Origin: an uncultured archaeon
Lineage (GTDB): Archaea > Micrarchaeota > Micrarchaeia > Micrarchaeales > CABMGC01
Reading direction: 5' to 3'
Assembly: GCA_902385515.1 (NCBI GenBank)
Contig: CABMGC010000035.1
Span: 1-6,730, forward strand
Length of the DNA: 6,730 nt
Below are positions 1 through 5,387 of the stretch, in pieces. Position 1 is the first letter of the stretch. Every line of letters starts with the position of its first letter. Made by a program: the position numbers and the translations under genes. A model generated the notes under the pieces. That model was not told the origin of the DNA. It saw nothing but the letters and a program-made list of their open reading frames with translations, and did no database searches.

Positions 1-4
1 ACGG

Positions 5-1426
5 TCATTTTTGTCTTCCTATTCGGTATCCGAGAAGATTGAAATATTTCTCTAGCATCTTTTTCTTTTTATGCTCTTTTTGGATGTGAATTGCATTGTA
101 TCTGTTAATCAGGGCCACCATCTTCCTTGTCATTTTGCGATTTTTGACAAGCTTCATGTGAGTCGGAAAACTGATCTTGTATAACCGTTCGGAATAGTGC
201 TCGACGAGCCTTTCAGAACGATTCTCGAAGGTCTTGTACGTGACCTCACACTTATAATCGTCCTCATACGCCGCGGCGGCGTATTTTGAACTGGTGCCTT
301 GCTGCCTAGAGCGTGCCGCATCTATCTTCAGCATATCATCTGGCTTCTTGTCGAGCTCGGCCGAGTCAGTCACCCATATCCCTGAAAATGCGAACCTATT
401 GGGTTCTTTCTTGTCGTTATATATCAGCGGCCGCAGCGATTTCCCGTCTTTCTTGCACTTCTCATTGAAAAGTACTTCCATAAGGGTTGGAAAGACGTCT
501 ATGGTCCTGACCCTGTTTTTATAGACGCCAGGCTTTATGTCCTTGGAGTGGAATGCAAGCAGAACTCGCAGCACGCCCTCATCTATGGAATCGTGATGTC
601 CGTAGGTCTCGTCAGTCAAGCTTTCGCCGTGATCTGAAGAAATGATGACCAGGTAGTCGTCGGAAGCCAGTATTTTCAGCAATTCGTCAAAGAAGTCGTC
701 GAGGAAACGCTTATTGAAATAATTAATGCCTTCCAAATACAGGTCGAACAGCTCATCGTCTCGTCTGTTTGAGTATAGGTGGTTTATAATTCTCTTATAG
801 CGATAAAGCAATTCTTGATCCTTCCTTGATTTGAATGCGTCTATAGCATGGTCTTCGAAATGAATCTTACCTTTGGGTATTGCACATTTCTCTTCAAGCG
901 CCTCAATCTTCTTCACGTATTCGGTTCCGCCGAACTCCAGGTTAAGAAAGCCGTAGGGATAGTGAAAATTTGCAAAGTGCACAAACGCGAAGACCTGTTT
1001 GTTGTTCTTTATCTGGTCAAGTATTGTCCTATTATCCTCCACATAATACTTATCGACGCCATTTATCATGTTGTGATGTTTTCCCAGCATAAAAGGTGAG
1101 TCCGTTTTGAACAGGGTCACATATCCGTGCTTCTTTGCCATCTGAAATATCGTGGTTGCATTGAGCCTGCTGCTGAACAGGTCATAGACGCCGCTGTGCA
1201 TCGGCCACAGACCGGTGAAATAACTGGCATGGGAGGCCGAGGTATAGGACGCTGTGGCGATGGTATTTGCAAATACGAAGCTCTTTTCGCAGATTTCGTC
1301 GAGCTTTGACCTAACTGGCTTGACTGTTGTTTTATACTCTTTCGTGTAGAGCTTATCTTTTACTAGGGAGATGCAATCTGCTCTTAGCGCATCCAGCGAA
1401 ATCCAAATGATTTTATTGTATCTCAC
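5..1426 (-). CDS. Sulfatase-fold hydrolase, Thr-nucleophile type, long paralogue (473 aa)
   Basis: Alkaline phosphatase superfamily enzyme of the sulfatase branch, predicted to be soluble and cytoplasmic because the first beta strand (IIWISLDALRAD) begins at residue 6 with no signal peptide. Visible active-site residues are D12, the nucleophile region YTSASHASYFTG with T62 and H66, H155 in the HFANFHYPY strand, and D265-H266 in SSDHGES. RTIDVFPTLMEVL (about 308-320) is the usual post-core sulfatase segment. True sulfatases carry C/S-x-P-x-R here. This protein has T-S-A-S-H, so it cannot form formylglycine, and a phosphoesterase or phosphotransferase role is more likely. Compared with its neighbour it has about 75 extra, mostly charged residues at roughly 165-240 and a basic C-terminal tail after about 430. 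It starts at GTG, supported by a GAGGGG Shine-Dalgarno sequence, 9 bp after the neighbouring gene's stop. It is the last gene of the cluster visible here. Fold is certain, substrate unknown. Confidence 0.87.
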   Translation of the reverse strand: MRYNKIIWISLDALRADCISLVKDKLYTKEYKTTVKPVRSKLDEICEKSFVFANTIATASYTSASHASYFTGLWPMHSGVYDLFSSRLNATTIFQMAKKHGYVTLFKTDSPFMLGKHHNMINGVDKYYVEDNRTILDQIKNNKQVFAFVHFANFHYPYGFLNLEFGGTEYVKKIEALEEKCAIPKGKIHFEDHAIDAFKSRKDQELLYRYKRIINHLYSNRRDDELFDLYLEGINYFNKRFLDDFFDELLKILASDDYLVIISSDHGESLTDETYGHHDSIDEGVLRVLLAFHSKDIKPGVYKNRVRTIDVFPTLMEVLFNEKCKKDGKSLRPLIYNDKKEPNRFAFSGIWVTDSAELDKKPDDMLKIDAARSRQQGTSSKYAAAAYEDDYKCEVTYKTFENRSERLVEHYSERLYKISFPTHMKLVKNRKMTRKMVALINRYNAIHIQKEHKKKKMLEKYFNLLGYRIGRQK

Positions 1427-1431
1427 GGCAT

Positions 1432-1437
1432 CCCCTC
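1432..1437 (-). promoter_or_regulatory. Shine-Dalgarno site for the long sulfatase-fold gene
   Basis: GAGGGG lies 5 nt before the GTG at 1426 and overlaps the TGA stop (1438-1436) of the preceding gene. This decides the GTG start and suggests translational coupling. An ATG at 1431 between the site and the GTG is out of frame and closes after two codons. Confidence 0.6.
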
Positions 1438-2557
1438 ATATATTGAGATTACGCTGTTCATGAGGGTCATTCTCAAGGTCATATACCTCGACCTCGTCGG
1501 ATCCGATGTTAAATATTATTTTATATTTGTTTTCTATGCGGATTGCCTTCTTGGACACCGCAGCCGAGAATTCCGGCCTTTTCTTATCCAGCTCGTCTGG
1601 GAAAAATGTCTCTGAGTAAGCGATTCTCGGAATCTTGGCGTTCTGCAGTAGCGAAATGCCGTCAACGTGACCATCGTACTTGATTTTAAGCAGATCCAAT
1701 ACGGTCGGAAAAATGTCAACTAGCCTTGCTTGGGCCCTGATTTCTCTATTTTTGGAAAAACCTGCATCTCTGATTATCAGAACAACCTTTTGCGTCTGGT
1801 CGTAAAGCAGGCAGCCATGCCCTAGTTCCTCAGGATGGCCCAGCCTTTTGCCACCCTTGTCGTTTTCGTATAGGCCATTGAGATCTTCCCCGTGATCAGA
1901 AAAGCAGACCACCGTAGTATTCTTATCCAGGCCAAGTTCTTCGAGCTTTTTTAGCACAACGCCAAGATGATAATCGACGAAAGCCAGTGAGTTCTCATAG
2001 GCATTGGCTCCTCCGAAGCCTTTTGGCGCAGAGTATGGCCAGTGAGCATCAAAAAAATGGATGAACAGTGCAAAGGGACTGCGGCCATTCCTTTCAAGCC
2101 AGGCCGTCGCACGTTCAGAAACCTTATTCGCGGGCTTTAGCGCGAGTCCTCTGAGTTTTACGTCTACAGTATTCAATGGGTCTGAGCCATCCGGAAGCCG
2201 GGGAATCTCGTCATCATACGTCTCAAATCCCCTGCTAAAACCGTACCACCGGTTCATGCCAGGGCAGGATACTATTGCGCCAGTCACGTATCCATTTTCC
2301 TGCAGGATCTGCTGAATCATCTTCGCATTTCTTCTTATCCTTTCCCTGAAAAGGTGCCTTACCCCGTGATTACGGGGTTGTAGCCCAGTCAGGATTGACG
2401 CGTGGCTTATTGGAGTAAGCGGCGCCGACGATATGGCGTTTGTGAAATATGTGCTTTCCTTCATTAGCCTTGCCGTAGCGGGGAACCTTCCACCATACAC
2501 TACGTCGGCACGCGCACAATCGAGCGAAACCAATAGTAGATTATTTCTAGTTTTCAT
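1436..2557 (-). CDS. Sulfatase-fold hydrolase, Thr-nucleophile type, compact paralogue (373 aa)
   Basis: Compact alkaline phosphatase superfamily protein with the full sulfatase layout: VSLDCARAD (D13), the nucleophile segment PLTPISHASILTG (T48, H52), FIHFFDAHWPY (H172), SDHGED (D221-H222), GHG plus LYD (H247), ARLVDIFPTVLDLL (about 277-290), and the classic C-terminal YDLENDPHEQRNL (about 359-371). Metal would be bound by D13, D221 and H222. The position that is Cys or Ser in formylglycine sulfatases is Thr, and the motif Arg is His, so a true sulfatase is unlikely. Thr nucleophiles occur in superfamily members that act on phosphate, such as nucleotide pyrophosphatases and lipoteichoic acid synthase. 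There is no signal peptide or membrane segment, so it is expected in the cytoplasm. Its ATG overlaps the stop of the binding-protein gene (ATGA), which ties it to the transporter. It shares an ELDKK segment (322-326) with the downstream paralogue. Substrate unknown. Confidence 0.9.
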   Translation of the reverse strand: MKTRNNLLLVSLDCARADVVYGGRFPATARLMKESTYFTNAISSAPLTPISHASILTGLQPRNHGVRHLFRERIRRNAKMIQQILQENGYVTGAIVSCPGMNRWYGFSRGFETYDDEIPRLPDGSDPLNTVDVKLRGLALKPANKVSERATAWLERNGRSPFALFIHFFDAHWPYSAPKGFGGANAYENSLAFVDYHLGVVLKKLEELGLDKNTTVVCFSDHGEDLNGLYENDKGGKRLGHPEELGHGCLLYDQTQKVVLIIRDAGFSKNREIRAQARLVDIFPTVLDLLKIKYDGHVDGISLLQNAKIPRIAYSETFFPDELDKKRPEFSAAVSKKAIRIENKYKIIFNIGSDEVEVYDLENDPHEQRNLNI

Positions 2558-3612
2558 TTCAACCAGGCTTGGCTTAGATATTGCAGGTTAACGCTGCCAG
2601 TCATATTCACATTTTCGCTAATCATGTTATTGCTGTACATGAAGTCCGCCATATCCTGCATGCTCTTGTAATCCGAAGGGAGGAAACCGAGCCTGATGCT
2701 TGAAGCGCTGGAATTGAGGTTTGGCTCTATGGACGCGGACATATTTAGCGCCTCGGGTATCACATTAAGTCCCGAGTCATCAATAAACCATTGGTTCGCC
2801 TGTGTCACGTTAGACTGATAGTATACATATGCCGCATTGAACGCCCTCAGGAATTCCTCCGGCGCGCGGGGATGCTGTGCGATGTATGATTTAGACATCA
2901 TTATTACTGAAACTACCTTACCGGTATAGATGTAGCGAGTGAGGTTCTCTTCCTGGAAGATTGCGGGGGTCGGATCGAATCCAGCGAGCGCATCAATATT
3001 CCCCCACTTTGCCGTTGTGGAAGAGTTTACCAAGAACGCCTGCTCGTTTATTGGCAGGTTGATATTATTCACATCGATTCCAGGAGTTAGGCCTGCGCTT
3101 TCTTCAGCTTCAAGTGCCATTATCTGTGCAGCTGTGCCGAAAGGCATTGCGACAGTCTTGCCCCTGAGGGCCGAGACGTTTTCTATTGGGGATTGCGGCG
3201 GGACATAGATCGCGACTCGGTTGTACATCAGTCTGCCAATTATCACCCAGTTGTCGCTTTTAGACAGAAGCGTTGCCGCGGGCACATCGGCCGTAAATAG
3301 CACATCCACTTGGCCTGCCAGCGCAGCAGTATTTAGAGGCGCACCGGAGATGAATCCGAAGAAGTTTCCTAGGAGGTTGTTCTTTGCCAACACGCTGGTG
3401 TGCTTAAGCACTTCGGTAATCTGCCCTTGGGTAGCCCAGGTCGACTGCCAACCTATGCGTATGGATGTGAGATTCCGCATCGCGTTTTGTGCGGTCCCGT
3501 TGCCCTGCCCCGTCAGGTTGCTTTGCTGAACTTGCTGAGCCGAAATGAAGGTTCCTGTAAGCAATACTGCTACCAGGATAATCGAAATCGCCAACACAAT
3601 TACAAATGGCAC
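2554..3612 (-). CDS. Membrane-anchored ABC substrate-binding protein, NitT/TauT (SsuA-like) type
   Basis: Extracytoplasmic solute-binding protein of the NMT1/SsuA/TauA fold that would deliver ligand to the permease encoded upstream. Residues 3-24 form one hydrophobic segment with no lipobox Cys, so it is probably an uncleaved anchor. A Gln/Asn/Ser/Thr-rich linker follows (about 25-50), then the binding domain from IRIGWQSTW (51-59). Family-typical elements are AGQVDVLFTADVPAATLL (99-116) and the VSALRGKTVAMPFGTAAQ stretch (146-163), which is the usual strand-loop that binds the anion. At least ten N-x-S/T sequons (for example NLT, NGT, NVS, NMS, NMT) are spread along the chain, fitting archaeal N-glycosylation outside the cell. 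The start is uncertain: the GTG at 3612 is the only ordinary in-frame start before the hydrophobic segment, but it has no Shine-Dalgarno sequence. Ligand class (sulfonate, nitrate, pyrimidine precursor, phosphonate) cannot be read from sequence. Confidence 0.85.
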   Translation of the reverse strand: MPFVIVLAISIILVAVLLTGTFISAQQVQQSNLTGQGNGTAQNAMRNLTSIRIGWQSTWATQGQITEVLKHTSVLAKNNLLGNFFGFISGAPLNTAALAGQVDVLFTADVPAATLLSKSDNWVIIGRLMYNRVAIYVPPQSPIENVSALRGKTVAMPFGTAAQIMALEAEESAGLTPGIDVNNINLPINEQAFLVNSSTTAKWGNIDALAGFDPTPAIFQEENLTRYIYTGKVVSVIMMSKSYIAQHPRAPEEFLRAFNAAYVYYQSNVTQANQWFIDDSGLNVIPEALNMSASIEPNLNSSASSIRLGFLPSDYKSMQDMADFMYSNNMISENVNMTGSVNLQYLSQAWLK

Positions 3613-3660
3613 CGATAGGTTGTTGCGTATATTACCACTGGATTGTTTTTGGTTTACTTG

Positions 3661-3670
3661 AATTTAAATC
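3661..3670 (-). promoter_or_regulatory. Box A (TATA) of an internal promoter before the binding-protein gene
   Basis: On the minus strand GATTTAAATT, preceded by the purine-rich AACAA that suits a BRE, sits in the 94-bp gap between the ATPase and the binding protein. It predicts a transcript start near 3638-3640. That would let the binding protein and the two enzymes be made at a different level from the permease and ATPase. Only sequence likeness supports this. Confidence 0.5.
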
Positions 3671-3706
3671 TTGTTATTACGGCGATATTCTTCTGATAAG
3701 CAGATT

Positions 3707-4417
3707 TTATGCATCTAACATTTGACGTATCGTCCTTCGCAGGCCCATGAACTCGTGGGAGTACTCTATTTTTTTCAGCCTAGGGCGTTTGAACGGAACC
3801 TTGATTATCGCCTTTACCTTTGAAGGCGCTTTGGTTAGCACAATAATCTTGTCGGAGAGGAAGATGGCCTCGTCGATGTCGTGCGTTATGAGAATGATTG
3901 TCTTGTTCGTCCGTTTCCAAACCTGAAGCAACTCCTCATAGAGCTGTTCCTTTATCTGGTAGTCAAGCGATTCGAACGCCTCATCGATCATTAGGTATTC
4001 GGCATCCGCCGCTAGCGCCCTCGCTATGGCTGCCCTCTTCTTCATCCCGCCTGAGAGTTGGCTAGGATATTTGTCCTCGTGCCCTTCCAGGCGCACAAGA
4101 CGCAGGTACCTTAACGGATCCCGTTTTGTCACGAATTGGATGTTATCCTTCAGAGTCATCCACTCGAGCAAATCATCTTCCTGGCTGATTATGAATCTAT
4201 CGCGACCGGGCTTATTCACCAGACTGCCTTGGACAGTCACGACTCCCGTATCTGGAGTCAGGTAGCCGGCTATGATGTTTGCTATTGTTGTTTTTCCACA
4301 GCCAGAAGGGCCTATCACCGATACAAATGATCCCTCGTCAATGTCGAATGTCATCTTATCGAGTATGGCAATTTCTGGCCTATTTGAGTATGCGAAAGAT
4401 ATTTCTCCGAATCTCAT
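3707..4417 (-). CDS. ABC transporter ATPase, NitT/TauT (SsuB/TauB-like) type
   Basis: Cytoplasmic nucleotide-binding subunit that powers import through the adjacent permease. All ABC motifs are present in order: Walker A GPSGCGKTT (36-44), Q-loop Q79 in SQEDDLLEW (78-86), signature LSGGMKKR (121-128), Walker B YLMIDE (141-146, catalytic E146), D-loop D152, and switch His H179 in LITHDIDEA. The LLEW after the Q-loop and the THDIDEA segment are typical of the nitrate/sulfonate/taurine subfamily. Walker B is followed by AFESLD instead of the usual PFGALD, a mild departure. At 236 aa it is slightly shorter than most relatives, with no regulatory C-terminal domain. The ATG overlaps the permease stop (ATGA) and follows a GGTGA Shine-Dalgarno sequence by 4 nt, so the two are probably translationally coupled. 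Family is certain; the transported compound is not. Confidence 0.93.
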   Translation of the reverse strand: MRFGEISFAYSNRPEIAILDKMTFDIDEGSFVSVIGPSGCGKTTIANIIAGYLTPDTGVVTVQGSLVNKPGRDRFIISQEDDLLEWMTLKDNIQFVTKRDPLRYLRLVRLEGHEDKYPSQLSGGMKKRAAIARALAADAEYLMIDEAFESLDYQIKEQLYEELLQVWKRTNKTIILITHDIDEAIFLSDKIIVLTKAPSKVKAIIKVPFKRPRLKKIEYSHEFMGLRRTIRQMLDA

Positions 4418-5166
4418 CCATTCACCCAGGGTGCGAAACGCTTCTCAGCCGCATTCATGATGCTCGTTAAAGCGTAGCCTAAAACGCCTATTGCAAACAT
4501 GCCTGCCAACACATTTGGTGCATCAAGCAGGGTTTGATTCAGCAGGATATAATATCCCAAACCAGACTGCGCGCCTACCATCTCGGCCGCGATAACGCTC
4601 ATCCAAGCCATACTTATCCCGACCTTAAGGCCAGTGAAGATATAGGGCAATGAATATTTGAAAAGCACGTCCTTGAAGAATCTCCAATCGCTCAGTTCCA
4701 GAGTCTTTGATAGATTCACATATTTGATAGGAATTCTCAGAACGCCAAAACTAGTATTCAGGTATATTGGGAAGAACGCGCCGAAGAAAACTATGAAATA
4801 TGCTGGCACATCGCCAAGTCCGAACAGCAATATTGCGACAGGTATCCATGCAATCGGAGGTATTGGCTTTAACAACTCGATTATGGGTTCGAGAAGCGAC
4901 CTGAAGAATGCGTAACGGCCTAGCAGCAACCCTAGCCCTACTGCCGCCATTGCGGCAGCGGAGAAACCCACAATCACTCTGCTGAGGCTAGCGGCGGAAT
5001 TCGTTATCAGTGCCCCCGAAAGCACGCCCTTGATTAGTGCAAGAAAAATCATGCTTGGTGGCGGGATTATTGCCCGATTAACGTTCACATTTATGTACAA
5101 GGCCTGCCAGATGACCACAAGCAGCAGTAAAAACAAAGCACCATTGACTCGTTCGCCTATGACCAT
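4414..5166 (-). CDS. ABC transporter permease, NitT/TauT (SsuC/TauC-like) type
   Basis: Integral membrane subunit of a BPD-type importer with about six transmembrane segments, starting with GALFLLLLVVIWQAL soon after the N-terminus. Family hallmarks, numbered from the upstream GTG at 5220, are PIPPIAWIPVAILLFGLGD (119-137), GAFFPIYLN, the EAA-loop region LELSDWRFFKDVLFKYSLP (174-192) that docks on the ATPase, and VIAAEMVGAQSGLGYYI (209-225). I chose the ATG at 5166 over the longer GTG frame starting at 5220. A box A (CTATTTAAAC) lies inside that extra 18-codon stretch, centred about 25 nt before this ATG, which is the spacing expected of a leaderless archaeal transcript. The shorter protein is 250 aa with a short cytoplasmic N-terminus normal for the family. 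It is the first gene of the leftward cluster and overlaps the ATPase by ATGA. Confidence 0.9.
   Translation of the reverse strand: MVIGERVNGALFLLLLVVIWQALYINVNVNRAIIPPPSMIFLALIKGVLSGALITNSAASLSRVIVGFSAAAMAAVGLGLLLGRYAFFRSLLEPIIELLKPIPPIAWIPVAILLFGLGDVPAYFIVFFGAFFPIYLNTSFGVLRIPIKYVNLSKTLELSDWRFFKDVLFKYSLPYIFTGLKVGISMAWMSVIAAEMVGAQSGLGYYILLNQTLLDAPNVLAGMFAIGVLGYALTSIMNAAEKRFAPWVNG
4422..4426 (-). promoter_or_regulatory. Shine-Dalgarno site for the ATPase gene
   Basis: GGTGA, which matches the conserved UCACC at the 3' end of 16S rRNA, lies inside the end of the permease gene, 4 nt before the ATG at 4417. It fixes this start and fits coupling with the permease through the ATGA overlap. Confidence 0.55.
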
Positions 5167-5186
5167 GGATTTAGAGCGTGCCGTAA

Positions 5187-5196
5187 GTTTAAATAG
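5187..5196 (-). promoter_or_regulatory. Box A (TATA) for the leftward transporter cluster
   Basis: The minus strand reads CTATTTAAAC, a near-consensus archaeal box A, with its centre about 25 nt before the ATG at 5166. This predicts a leaderless mRNA beginning at or next to the A of that ATG, and it agrees with the absence of a Shine-Dalgarno sequence there. Confidence 0.62.
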
Positions 5197-5345
5197 CTTA
5201 GTTAAAAATCTAAAATTCACCCGCGCCTGCTTGTATATCGGTTCTTGCTCTTTCGCATCGTCATCAATTCCGCTTCGAGGCGCAGGTAGGAGTGCATTGA
5301 CTTTCGAATCGGGCGGATACGAATTAAAATCTTGCAGTTCCCCGC

Positions 5346-5365
5346 AAAAGCAAGCTTTTTAGCTT
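5346..5365. promoter_or_regulatory. Nested palindromes over the probable metG box A
   Basis: Two perfect short inverted repeats overlap here: AAAAGC-AA-GCTTTT (5346-5359) and AAGCT-TTTT-AGCTT (5352-5365). They cover CTTTTTAG (5355-5362), the best box A candidate for the rightward gene, centred about 29 nt before its GTG. They could be a regulator site or chance in AT-rich promoter DNA. The loops are too short, and the position too close to the start, to suggest a terminator. Confidence 0.3.
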
Positions 5366-5387
5366 TGGCAGCATAAGTAGATGAACG

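Noticed and set aside
3690..3704. Short inverted repeat TCTG-CTTAT-CAGA after the ATPase stop as a terminator
   Set aside because: Only four base pairs and no following T-run on the transcribed strand; too weak to call.
2554..5166. Naming the transporter as a sulfonate, taurine or nitrate system (ssuABC, tauABC, nrtABC)
   Set aside because: The subunits show the shared subfamily motifs but nothing that fixes the ligand, and the neighbouring enzymes do not support desulfonation.
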